In this document: positions 1 to 10,276 of the stretch, piece after piece | Layout of the letters: every line of letters starts with the position of its first letter | Position numbering within the stretch: position 1 is the first letter of the stretch | Assembly: GCA_024195265.1 (NCBI GenBank) | Contig: JAJLRJ010000003.1 | Coordinates: 24,412,989 to 24,476,988 of the forward strand | Direction of reading: 5' to 3' | DNA: 64,000 bases | DNA from: Dendrophyllia cribrosa | Lineage: Eukaryota > Cnidaria > Anthozoa > Scleractinia > Dendrophylliidae | The notes under the pieces: generated by a model | What the model was told of the DNA's origin: nothing | Database searches by the model: none | What the model saw: only the letters and a program-made list of their open reading frames with translations | Position numbers and translations under genes: made by a program

Positions 1-647
1 TTAGCGATGAGTCCATTTGGAAGGGCAATGGACTGGAATTTAAGCGCATGAACACGTTTATGGCCGTTATACACCACGCGTTGGTGCTCTCCGGGTCTGC
101 AAATCGGCCGGACAGTTCCATCGATAAAGCCGAAGCAATTGTTCAATGCGGCTCCCTTTAATGAGACTGCATCAGCATATATTTGAAGCTGCGCCGGTTG
201 CAGAATAGCTTGGTTCCATTGTAGTATTCTGTGACTGTGGGTGGCAAAGATATAATCCAGCACAGTATTTGTGACCATGCTCATAACAGGCACCGGCCGA
301 CCAAAGCGCGCTATCATATCTGAGTATCTGCAGGGATATGAAAGTCGTCGGAGCAGCATACAGAGTCCCTCCATTCCATCGGCCACTGACCGCTGATGGC
401 ACACAAACTGATTTGGTGTTTGCAAGGTAGCAGCTAGGTCCGGAAGGTCGCGTTTTTTGACTCTGAACTCTGCTAAACACTCTGAATCGTCCATCTCGTC
501 CAGGTCAAATCGACCGTAGTCTTCGTAAGGAAAGTCGAGATTTTTCGACTCGTGTAAATCCCACAACAACAGAAATTCATCCTCGTCTATGATGTCCTCA
601 AAGCATGCAACAGCTAGAAGGTCTCAGACTTCTCGAAAAGTTGCCAT
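1..647 (-). pseudogene. PIF/Harbinger-type DDE transposase, N-terminal half, one nonsense codon, cut by window edge
   Basis: Reading leftwards from ATG at 647-645, one frame stays open to base 3 except for a TGA at 626-624 (codon 8). An Arg CGA codon that lost a CpG would explain it. The product resembles HARBI1-like / plant-transposon-type DDE nucleases: an acidic N-terminal segment with FEDIIDEDEF, then FLVCHQRS-like and SYPCRYSDMIARFGRPVP motifs, then CFGFIDGTVRPICRPG, whose GTVRP-associated Asp would be the first catalytic residue, then VYNGHKRVHALKFQS. About 215 residues are visible; the remaining catalytic residues lie outside the window. The domesticated host gene HARBI1 is an alternative, but the early stop and the repeat-rich surroundings favour a transposon copy. 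An ATG at the FDLDEMDDSE motif could start a shorter protein. Confidence 0.8.
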
Positions 648-1497
648 TATGGTCGTAAAATTTACGAACAAAGTCAAATTGGACCACTGAAAACGAAAGC
701 AAAACAGCCGTCGCTCGCCGCCGCTTGCCGCCGCTTCTACGAAAGCTTAAATATTTTAATTTCGCGCCAAGAGGAGGCGGTTTCAACCCACTCCCGCGCG
801 GCCATCGCCGCCTCCACCTAATGTGAGCAATGTAGGCTTTTTGAGATACATAAAACTTTATGTAGTCGAAATGCACTTTTCCTATAGAGTGTTTTCACTG
901 CTGATGTCATATAAAAATTCAGAAGCAGTTTTTTATTGCAAAATGTTTATGGAATTGTAGAGAGTTTATAACTACAGATGTGGGCCGAACTTTGAAGCGC
1001 AAGAGCATTTCGTTCAAGAATTATAGGCGAACGAGACATTTTTAGTTAGAAATGTATGGAGCGGCCATCTTGGTGTCATAATTACACCAAAAGTCTCATC
1101 ACAAAATATTGTATTCGCCATAAGTGCCATTAAATCGGCTTATAAGCATCTATAATTCAAAAATAACTTTCAACTGGTCAGTTCAATTTTGTTTATTTTC
1201 AAGGCTGATTTGAAATAGTGTGACGGATTGCGTGTTAGATTTTAAACCTCTACAAATCGGAAGCAAAACATCGTTAAAACCTGAAACTTTTTGTGAAAGA
1301 TTATAACACTGGTATCCACATACCAATGTTAGAAACAGTTTTTAAGGATATATACTTTAGGTTTTTTAATTTTTATGACTGACGCCATGTGCCGTGATTT
1401 GATCGGTGCATTAGGTGGGAGATTTGTAGCGTTGCACAGGTTACAAGTCATTTAGCCCCTTTACCCCTGCACTCATCACACAAAGAAAACGACAAAA
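648..1497. other. Non-coding stretch, no gene seen
   Basis: A GC-rich segment (about 703-805) repeats CGCCGC-type motifs next to the Harbinger coding region and may be that element's 5' non-coding part. No terminal repeat could be paired because the other end is outside the window. The rest is AT-rich sequence leading to the LU-domain gene. Confidence 0.4.
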
Positions 1498-1503
1498 TAT
1501 AAG
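1498..1503 (+). promoter_or_regulatory. Possible TATA-like box of the LU-domain gene
   Basis: TATAAG lies 61-66 bases upstream of the proposed ATG at 1564, a plausible core-promoter spacing if the 5' UTR is short. This is inference only; AT-rich DNA gives such matches by chance. Confidence 0.25.
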
Positions 1504-1563
1504 AGACGTCGAATTTGTTTTGTTACTCAATTTTACAACGATAATACCATTATTTTGATTTAG

Positions 1564-4500
1564 ATGAATTATTCAAGCTTGGTATCGCTGATGATATTGG
1601 TTTCAGCTGCGTTATTCTTCCTGCCAGCAGGTAATCATTTTCACTAATTACAATTCTTTTTGTTCTACTAATATTTTCTTGTAAAAGTTTCCTTTTAACG
1701 CTTTAACTCTCAATAGTGCTAAAATCAACATTACATTTTTAAATATTGAAAAACAAATGGTACACTATCCACTGTCCACTGACCCCTGTCCACTGTCCAC
1801 TACTCACTATCCTCTGCACACTTTCCCCTTTGCACTGTCCACTGACCCCTGTTCACTGTCCCCTCTCCACTGTGCACTGTCCCCTTTGCACCGTCCCCTC
1901 TCCACTGTCCACTGACCCCTGTCCATTGTCCGCTGTCCACTGTCCCCTGTCCCCTGTCCACTGACTCCTGTCCACTGTCCCCTTTCCACTGATCCCTGTC
2001 CCCTGTCCACTGTCCCCTGTCCACTGACCCTTGTCCACTGTCCACTGTATCCTGTCTCTTGTGCACTATCCCCTCTCCACTGTCCACTGTACCCTGTCCA
2101 CTGTCCACTGTGCACTGTCCCTTGTGCACTATCCCCTCTCCACTGTCCACTGACTCCTGGCCACTGTCTCCTCTCCACTGTCCACTGTACCCTGTCCACT
2201 GTCCACTGTGCACTGTCCCTTGTGCACTGACCCCTGTCCACTGTCCCCTCTCCACTGTCTCCTCTCCACTGTCCCCTGTCCACTGTCCACTGTCCACTGA
2301 CCCCTGCCCACTGTCCCCTGTCCACTGTCCACTGTCCACTGACCACTGAACCCTGTCCACTGTCCCCTCTCCACTGTCTACTGTGCACTGTCCCCTCTCC
2401 ACTGTCTACTGTGCACTGTCCCCTGTACCATGTTCACTGTCAACTGTTCCCAGTCCACTGTACAGTGTCCACTGTGACAGAGCACCTCGGATAGCTTTGT
2501 AGTCAGCTAGCGGTCACATAAAGATCTCAACAGCACTTAAGTTCTAAAGAGCACTAGTGGACACAATTAACACCACACTACCCCTCCTAATGTAGTCCGC
2601 TTATCTCAGTGCTCAAGGAGCCCAGTAACTGGGCATGTCAAATGACAAAAGCTGACTTTGTGTAAGAAAATAGTGGATCCAAGATGACTGAACTTTGAAA
2701 CACGATTGACAAGTCACTTTCTTTTTAGAGCAATATACACTGTCCAAGTTTCATAGTTTAAAAATCTTGCAGTTACTAGGATATATGGTATCCACCCCTT
2801 CCCTTCCCAGGAGCTAAAAAATAGCCAGGTTTGCTTAATGGCAAGTTAACGTGTTTTATTTTTTTTAGCACTCAGCAGTGCATTGGAATGTCTATCTTGC
2901 GGCTCCTCTCTTTCTCCAGAACAGTGTAACGCTACTCAAACCAGTGGTGCGCTTTGCTCCTTGTCTGGACAGGGACCGTTAAGGTGAGCGATGTCAACAC
3001 TTTAAATGACATGAGAATGAGAGCATCTAAAAAGCGGTTTGATCTAAACTACAAGTTTAAATCAACGAGTGCAATTTAACCGACGCTTCTCTCACAAGTT
3101 CAACCATTATAGAACTATCACCGTTTAAGTTCATGTGGATCGCCTAGATTTTTCGAGGTACATCATACTGAGTTTGTCAGGTAGAACTGAAATCGATCGG
3201 GCTAGCTATTATCTAACGAATGTCTAAATTTGCAAAACAGTAGTATTGATTGACATCGGTTACCATAGTAACACAGCAATGACGTTACACGTTAATTAAT
3301 TTACCCATACATTCATCAACACAAGCTTCATAATGGTATCATTTGTTCGTAACTGCATGATGTGATGTGTCCGAAATGTTTCTATCGTCTGGATCGTAAA
3401 TATTTGAGTGATGTTATCGAGAGGCTTATGAATGCTAGAAATTATATTGTTCAGCGTGTTTTCCTATTTTGTATTCGAATAAATAAAATAGATAGTCGAG
3501 AATATTTAATTCAACACCTCGAGAGTCGCACGAGGGGAAGCCATCAATTTAAATTTCGCGTGCCATATGCAAATAATGACGTTTTTAAATTTTCGTTTTT
3601 TCCAAAAACTATTGCGGACTGGAACAGCATCCCTGAGGCTATTGTTTCGTCAAATTCTTTAGAAATTTTTAAACATAGGTTATCAGCTTTTCTTAAATAA
3701 TAGCTGTATATAGTTGTATTTTATTCATTTACTTATTTTATTTATTTATTTATTTGTTGTTTTATTTTTGCGGTTGGTTTGATATCTTGACGATTTTACC
3801 GACCTAATAATATGTAAATGTAAATGTAAATGTCAAAATTTTATGCAAGCAACTTTTTTAAAGCTTGAGATAATTTTGTAAATTTTAAGTAATACATCAA
3901 AAACGAGGAAGAGTGTTTCATAAGGATATCCAAACACCGCCGGAGAAGTAAGAAGAAGTGAAAAGGAGAAGTGAAAAGTGAAGAAGTGAGAAGTGAGAAG
4001 TGAAAAGGCGCAAAGTGAGAAGGTACCAAAGTGAGAAGGTACCAAAGTGAGAAGGTACCAAAGTGAGAAGGTAGTGAGAAGGTACCAAAGTGAGAAGGTA
4101 CCAAACACCGAGAAGGCGCAGCCGAATTTTTTAACCGACCTTGAGGTGTCTGATGAAACACTCTTTCGAGTATTGGATATAGCTTTTCAATCGGATCATT
4201 AAATACTGAGAAAATAAAGGAATAAAATCGCCAAAATATATGCTAATTAAAATCGGGTTTCAGAACTACCATCACGCTTATGATTTTCTTCTGTTAAACT
4301 TGATGAATTATTTTAATAAAACGAATTCGAAAATTAAAAGTATAGGGCCTGTTATTTAAAGTTACATAGTACGTTCAGATCGACCATTTTATTGAAATTT
4401 TTTTGGGGGGCGTCAAAATAAGGTTTACAGAATGAACTTTAATCCAAAAAAAAATTATCGAAAAATAGTGAAAATTGACGGAGAAATGACGGTATAACTT

Positions 4501-6005
4501 TTTGAACGGAAGTAAAAGTTTCTCTTTTGATTGACAGCCCTAAGCGCTGTTTTCTCAAAGTTAATTTTTCGCTTGTAGGGGACACTACAACTCAAAGGGA
4601 ATTTGTTCGATTTTCCTCAAATTTATACAGAAACTAGGCTAACATATAATCAACCAAAACTTGTCGGCGAATTTCTTATTTCAGAAAACTTTTTTTGTCA
4701 AGAGCTATTTCCCTGCGATCACTCCAATTTCTTTTCTCCCTTTTTCGAAAATATACTGTAACTTTACACTGCAATTGAATATGGGAAATCGCCGACACGT
4801 TTTTTTAGCGCTTCGTGTCCGGAAATCCGAGAACAAATCAAATTAGCAAAATACAATAATCGCTTTGAGTTATAGCGTTTTAAAGCTGATTCGGACGTTC
4901 GAATTTAGACGTCGTAATACATTCGACAATTCATTTTATTACCAAATGGTTTCCATATTTAGATAGCCAGCTCTATAAGCTTTAATTTGATATCTGGGTT
5001 TAGGTATAATCTTAAGACGTAATCTTAAGACTCTAGAGAAGTTATACTGGAGACACCCCTGAAGGTACACGGTAACCTTAAATGAAGTTTAGACGGTGTC
5101 TAATACCCCATTCACACCAACCGTTAAACATGTTTAAGTGTTGTTTAGTTTAACTACAATTTCTTAGCCTGTATATTGAACGTTTTTAAATGTATATGAC
5201 TCATACTACCTGGAATGGTAATAAAAGTCAATAAAGTCGCTTTTGGTAAAGATTTCACTCCAAGTATTACGGCACGTTTGCGGGTATTTTTCTAAACCTG
5301 TATTAAACTAAACAACATTTAAACATGTTTAAGCGTTGGTGTGAACGAGGTATAAGAAAACCACGGTCTAAATCGAGTCTAACTGAAACCAATTTCAATC
5401 TGGCCAACCCTAATATTTAATTGTTGGTTACTGTAAACAGTGTCCAGAAGGCAAAATAACCCACTTATAAACAGATGTGGAGGTCCATAACCGTGGTCTA
5501 AGTTAGACTTCGTTTAAATAACGGGCCCAAAGATATTATTGCTAAAAACACTCCACCCAATAAATTATTTTTAAGACCACCCAAGATGATTGTGTAATTT
5601 TATTTGATTCACAGAGAATTTTGTATAGCTTTAACGGCAGAGTTCACAAATGGCACCAAAATAGGAATACGGGGCTGTCGTGCTTATTCAGTAATGGCAG
5701 GCTGCAACAGTTCCGTCGCGTGCAACAGTGAGAATGAGACCATGCCACAAGGAGCTCGTTTCAAGCGGTGTATTGCTGAATGTTGTATTAATTACCATTG
5801 CAATCAGAACCTGTACCCAATGCTGCCACCAGAACCAGAACCTTCCAGCAGCTACACCACCGTCATGGCAACCAGTTCAATCATAAATCCAACCGGAATG
5901 ACAACTGACAAGAAACCTGAGCCCACTTCCAAAGCTGCAGCCCTGGTTCGTTCGTATCAGTGGCTGTTTGTCTCAGTGTTGGCTCTGTTTCTGTATGTAA
6001 TGTAA
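1564..6005 (+). CDS. LU (Ly6/uPAR)-domain protein, secreted and probably GPI-anchored, three exons
   Basis: Three exons join in frame with consensus splice sites: 1564-1630 (donor GTAATC), 2869-2983 (acceptor TTTTTTAG, donor GTGAGC) and 5615-6005 (acceptor TTCACAG), with phases 1 and 2. The predicted 190-residue protein begins with a signal peptide (MNYSSLVSLMILVSAALFF). A cysteine-rich region of 12 Cys follows, starting LECLSCGSS and ending ECCINYHCNQN, which fits the CCxxxxCN closing motif of LU domains. Several N-glycosylation sequons are present (NAT, NGT, NSS, NET). A Ser/Thr/Pro stalk leads to a hydrophobic C-terminus ending LFVSVLALFLYVM, typical of a GPI-attachment signal. Such proteins act at the cell surface; the ligand cannot be told from sequence. 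Intron 1 holds a minisatellite and intron 2 a LINE tail and a MITE. The missing evidence is transcript support. Confidence 0.75.
1762..2475 (+). repeat. Minisatellite of 7-bp period (CCACTGT and variants)
   Basis: About 710 bp made of degenerate 7-mers: CCACTGT, CCCCTGT, CCACTGA, GCACTGT, CCCTCTC. It sits within intron 1 of the LU-domain gene. Because 7 is not a multiple of 3 and the unit lacks stops, several frames on both strands stay open by chance and give Cys-Pro-Leu or Gly-Gln-Trp heptad-like pseudo-proteins. These are not genes. Confidence 0.95.
3362..3833 (+). mobile_element. 5'-truncated non-LTR retrotransposon (CR1/L2-like LINE) 3' end
   Basis: An open frame (3362-3700) ends with FKFSFFPKTIADWNSIPEAI and SLEIFKHRLSAFLK. 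This is the pattern seen at the C-terminus of the reverse-transcriptase ORF of CR1/jockey-like LINEs (SFFPxTIxxWNxLP ... SLexFKxxL). A short AT-rich 3' UTR follows and ends in about four ATGTAA repeats (3811-3833), as CR1-type elements do. It lies in intron 2 of the LU gene. The RT domain itself is absent, so this is a dead-on-arrival copy. Confidence 0.7.
3957..4106 (+). repeat. Short tandem repeat, 16-bp unit GTGAGAAGGTACCAAA preceded by GTGARAA runs
   Basis: From 3957 irregular GAAGTGAGAAGTG runs pass into five near-identical 16-bp units (about 4013-4106), one shortened. The surrounding 3834-4165 segment has no recognisable coding content. Confidence 0.85.
4166..5099. other. Intron 2 sequence without recognised content
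   Basis: AT-rich, with no convincing exon or repeat structure. A short open frame at 4661-4846 has no family resemblance. Confidence 0.4.
5100..5356. mobile_element. MITE with about 55-bp terminal inverted repeats
   Basis: The segment from 5101 containing CATTCACACCAACCGTTAAA and AACATGTTTAAG pairs with its reverse complement ending at 5356 (AAACATGTTTAAGCGTTGGTG). The arms are about 55 bp with a few mismatches, flanking roughly 140 bp of unrelated sequence. The family is unidentified and the target duplication unclear. It lies in intron 2 of the LU gene. Confidence 0.75.
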
Positions 6006-6035
6006 AACAAATCCACAGTAACTACACCAGCTTAA

Positions 6036-6590
6036 AGTGCCCCTGTGATCAAATGTTTGATTTTCATTTTTTTTACATTTTCGTGTACAATTAGACTTTC
6101 TTACTCATCTTGCCAAATTTCAATTCATTACGAACATCAGAAGTCATTTTATTTTAACATTTATTTCCGAGAATTTACGGCCGCCATTAATCAACCTTGT
6201 TCCAAGGCTTGGTTGCGAATGGGAGAAAGTGACGTCAAAGACTCAAACATACCTCACGGGTTGAAATTATAATAACAATCAGCATAGAAAATTGCACGAA
6301 GAACAAGTCCAAAGTTTTTGTTGCTTTTCGCGTGATTTTCAATACTTATTGTTATTATAATTTCAACCCGTGAGGTATGTTTGAGTCTTTGACGTCACTT
6401 TCTCCCATTCGCAACCAAGCCTTGGAACAAGGTTGATTAATGGCGGCTGTAAATTCTCGGAAATAAATGTTAAAATAAAATGACTTCTGATGTTCGTAAT
6501 GAATTGAAATTTGGCAAGACGAGTAAGAAAGTCTAATTGTACACGAAAATGTAAAAAAATGAAAATCAAAAATTTGATCACAGGGGCACT
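6036..6590. mobile_element. Foldback MITE, 238-bp arms, flanked by TTAA
   Basis: Ends AGTGCCCCTGTGATC and GATCACAGGGGCACT are each flanked by TTAA (6032-6035 and 6591-6594). The arms (about 6036-6273 and 6354-6590) are nearly identical inverted copies around an 80-bp loop. This produces mirror-image open frames on both strands that are not genes. TTAA duplication is the habit of piggyBac and Kolobok transposases. It begins 31 bp after the stop codon of the LU gene, so it may lie in that gene's 3' UTR. Confidence 0.85.
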
Positions 6591-6594
6591 TTAA

Positions 6595-8893
6595 AACCAA
6601 CACTTTTTTTGCACTTTATTTTTAACCGGTAAATAGAATTTCTCGCGAGACACACACGCGCACTGTGAATTCGATTACAATCGAATACTGCCTGATCTCA
6701 CAGGCCTTCAATATATTTTAATCGGGGTGTAATTCAGATTGCGCAATGGTAAAAACAAATAGTATAATCTAATTTCCTCGTTCTGTAAGGTGCAATAAGG
6801 CTTTCAACTGACGCACACATAGTTCCCCGGTGTTTAAGAATTGTAAATGTATCATTCTTTTCAATTTTGTTGCTATTAAAACGCAAGTGGCAGAAGGGAT
6901 GGTTGAAATGTGGCTTTGAGTTTATTCTTTACATTGCAATCTTTATTTTTAAAAATGTGATTTCAATAAGAAATTGATCAGTGACAAAGGGACGAGATCA
7001 ACTTGGTGCACTTCTAGCAGGACTTTAATTATAAGAAAATTGTTTAAAATGTTTTTCAAAGAGTTTATATGTGGTATAAGGTAAGAAAACTCGAGACTTT
7101 TGAATGATGTAGAACTTTCAAGAAGAATAGACCAATTTCGATATATTAAAATTCAACTTGAAACTGAAAAGACATCACTGCGAGGCTTAGGGGAATGATA
7201 GTGGGGATTTATATGGTTTATTCCCCTAAGCCTCGTAGTGATGTCTTTTGTTTCAAGTTGAATTTTAATATATCGAAATTGGGCTATTGATTCAATAGAA
7301 CCTTAGAGGAGAATTACACTAAGACAATTCTGGTAAATTTTTGTGCACACTCTACAGTGGAATAACAGTATTAAAAACTGGATCTCGGTTTCTAGCGTTT
7401 TGATTGGTTCCCCGGACACAGGTTCTCAGCTAAAAAATGAACGCGTCCACTGAACCTGAACTCGCTGAACTCGGCGAAGAAATGACACCGCAATCGCTGA
7501 ATTAACAGACGTTTCAATGGCTTGTAATTTCCGAAATCCGGGTGAAAGTAAAAGTGCACACAAATCAAAGCTCAATTTTATTGTTGACTGTGTACAAATG
7601 CCAAAAACCTAACATCATTAATGTATTAAAGTTTCTTATCTGTGTGGCGATGTGCTTACAATTTCTTAAATCTGACTAAATAACAGTTGTTCACGCCTCG
7701 CTAAAATTTCACAACAGAGGTTTTATACGGAGACTTTTCGTCTATCTCAGTATTGAAAAACAGCAACAGACTACATAAAATAAGGCAGTAAAATAGCAGA
7801 AAGTCGTATCTGTAAAGAGTTCAATTCAGACTGATTAAAAAAAAAACTGAACAAGCACGTGGCTGAAATCGGATTTGAAAGAATTACTACAATCAAGGCA
7901 GACAATCTTATACAAATAAATACATTTGGACACAAATAAACGTTAAAGAAATCGTTACCTGCGCTCGACGTGGCTATTCAGTCCCTTCTTCTTTTAAGCG
8001 AGTTGAGTTGTTGTTGTTGTTGTTCTTGACATTGACGCTTCGCTTCAGAATCCGCATATTTAGGCCACGCATGTCAAGTCTGAAGTCGATCCATGAAGCA
8101 CAAGCTGTTCTCTCCTCAAATATTAAGAACGGTTTTTGTGCTGCACAGAAAGTCTCTGTTCCGGTTCATAAATTATTTCTCCACTGAGTTCGACAAAACT
8201 TGCATATAACAGCCCGTGGTGTGAAAAGATCTTACAATGCTCGTTTTAGCTCCTACAGTCATATTTCAGTTCCAATCCGCTTCAAACAATGTTAACCCTT
8301 GCACTCCCAAGAGTGTCAAACATCAAAATTCAAGAAAGATCCCAAATTTCATTGTGTAAAATATTGAAAAACAAATGGTACCATGCAAAAGTACTGCTGA
8401 AGAAGTTTCATTTGAATGGTCACACCATAGGATTTCGTCCACAGACGCAAAAGTTAGAACTTCATTCAGCTTTCCCAAGGTGAACTGCGACACGCGGCAA
8501 CATTAATTGTTCGCGGCTTTTTTCGTTCAGTTGTGTGATCAATAGTTTAGCTCTATTCTTCTCTTACTCTTTCTCTCATTTTTTTATTCATAGTGGCTCG
8601 TGTTTTTATTTTAATAAACAATTATGCTACTCGGGCTTGCCGGATTTGAAATGATTATAACCAAAGAGGCGCGTCATTTGTCCTTTCATAAAATAATTGA
8701 TAGAGCTGTAGGTATCGTTATATCCTTTTTATCTCGTGATATACGGCGACAGATAGGCAAATTAGTTACTCCTTCCCTTTCGCCATCCTTCCATCCATCC
8801 TTCCATGGGCTGTAAAGTTTCATTTGGTAATTCCGCCAGTGCGACCTTTTACCCGTTCCAAATGCAAAGAAATCAAATTGGGGAATACTCGAC
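6595..8893. other. Gene-free stretch with dispersed repeats
   Basis: Apart from the palindrome at 7132-7286 no gene is visible. A segment near 7365-7430 (TTTCTAGCGTTTTGATTGG) recurs near 33720-33790. One near 8755-8850 (GGGCTGTAAAG, GGTAATTCC) recurs at 34445-34505. Both mark dispersed repeats. Confidence 0.5.
7132..7286. mobile_element. Palindromic MITE, about 65-bp arms
   Basis: CAATTTCGATATATTAAAAT to TTAGGGGAAT (from 7132) is repeated inverted as ATTCCCCTAAGCC to ATATATCGAAATTGG (to 7286) around a 28-bp loop. It is non-coding and of unknown family. Confidence 0.8.
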
Positions 8894-9154
8894 CACAGTA
8901 AAAGAGAATGGGGTTAGTTTCTAGAGAAACTGTGGTGCTGCGTCGGTGGGGGGATGAAACACGAGAATTTAGTTTTATCGACTGAGTCGATAAGGTAAAT
9001 TGACCACCGTAAAAAGATTCAAATAGCTGACGTTTCGAGCGCTAGCCCTTCGTCGGAGCGAATCAAGGAATTGTGGGTAGTGTGTGGTTTTATATAGTAA
9101 GCGGTGGAGCTACGCTATTGGTGGAAATTTGGTGATGTGAAAAACAAATGTAAA

Positions 9155-10258
9155 TTAGTTGAATGAAAAGCGTTCGTTGATTCCGTGGGGTTTGAGAGTG
9201 CCGATTTGAAAGATGATTTTTTGTTCTAGGTTTTTACGGCTTTCTGTGTTACCCTGGTGTAGGGAAAGGCCGCAGATTGTCATGTGTTGTTTAGAATGGT
9301 TAGTAAGATTAAAATGGCGCGCGACTGGTTTGGATGCGTCTTTGTCATTTTTTTCAACGTCTCGGAGATGTTCACGAAAACGGTCGCCCAGTCTCCTCCC
9401 TGTTTCGCCAATGTATATCTTTTTGCAAAAAGTACATGTTATGCAGTAGATAACATTTACGGAGGTGCATGTAAAACGATCAGTGATTTTAATAGATCGT
9501 TTGGGTCCTGTTATTTTGTCCGCGTTGTGAATGAAAGGACAAGTGTTACATCGTGTGCGTGTGCATTTGAAAGTTCCCGGTTTATCGTCAGATTTCAGTG
9601 CGCTCGTAACTAGAAAGTTGCCTATGTTTTTGTCACGTTTGAATGAAATTAGTGGGGGTTGTGAAAAAATTCTGCCAGTTTCGGGGTCGTTTTGGAGTAA
9701 TTTGAAATTTTTTAAAATGATGCTTTTGACTGTGTTGTTGTGTGGGTGGAAAGTGAGGGTGAATGGAATTCTCTCGTTCTCTTCCTTCTGTGGCGTTTGT
9801 AGTGCTGATTGTCTGTCGATCTGTTGTGCACGTTGTTGGCCCGTATTAACAACAGAGTCAGGGTACCCACGTTTCTTGAAAAACTGGCACATTTCTTCTG
9901 ATTTGTTGGAAAAATCAGAGTCATCACTACATAGCCGTCGAAGTCTGAGAAATTGAGAATACGGAATGGCGTTTTTAACGTGCGATGGATGTGAGGATGA
10001 ATGTAACAGATAACTGTGGGAATCTGTAGGTTTGTAGTGCACACTTGTGGATAAACTGTTACCGTTGATTGAAATATTAATGTCAGGAAAAGCGACTGAG
10101 GTTTCGGAAATTTCCCAGGTATATTTTAGAGCTGGATGAAAAGTATTGACAGAAGTTATGAATTGATTAAGTTCCTCTTTACTGGAAGAGGTAGCGCCAA
10201 TGCAATCATCGATGTAGCGGCCGTAGAGTTCGGGTTTGGTTCCGTGGTACTGATTAAA
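9155..10258 (-). pseudogene. PLE reverse transcriptase/GIY-YIG protein, left inverted copy, 5'-truncated
   Basis: The minus frame is open from the junction at 10258 to the stop at 9155, about 366 residues. It starts within RT at NQYHGTKPELYGRYIDD. From HYKPTDSH onward it is identical over 294 residues to the right copy, including the GIY-YIG nuclease segment (VIYCITC ... KIYIGETGRRLGDRFREH). It lacks RT motifs A and B and a start codon, so it cannot make a full enzyme. Confidence 0.85.
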
Positions 10259-10276
10259 TATATAAATATATATACT

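Noticed and set aside
1800..2402. Long Gly-Gln-Trp- or Cys-Pro-Leu-rich open frames on both strands
   Set aside because: They are by-products of the stop-free 7-bp tandem repeat and have no start context or homology.
6045..6603. Mirror-image open frames on both strands
   Set aside because: They lie in the arms of a foldback MITE and encode nothing recognisable.
9213..9956. Plus-strand frames over the left PLE copy and their mirror images at 10831-11574
   Set aside because: They are antisense shadows of the RT/GIY-YIG frame.
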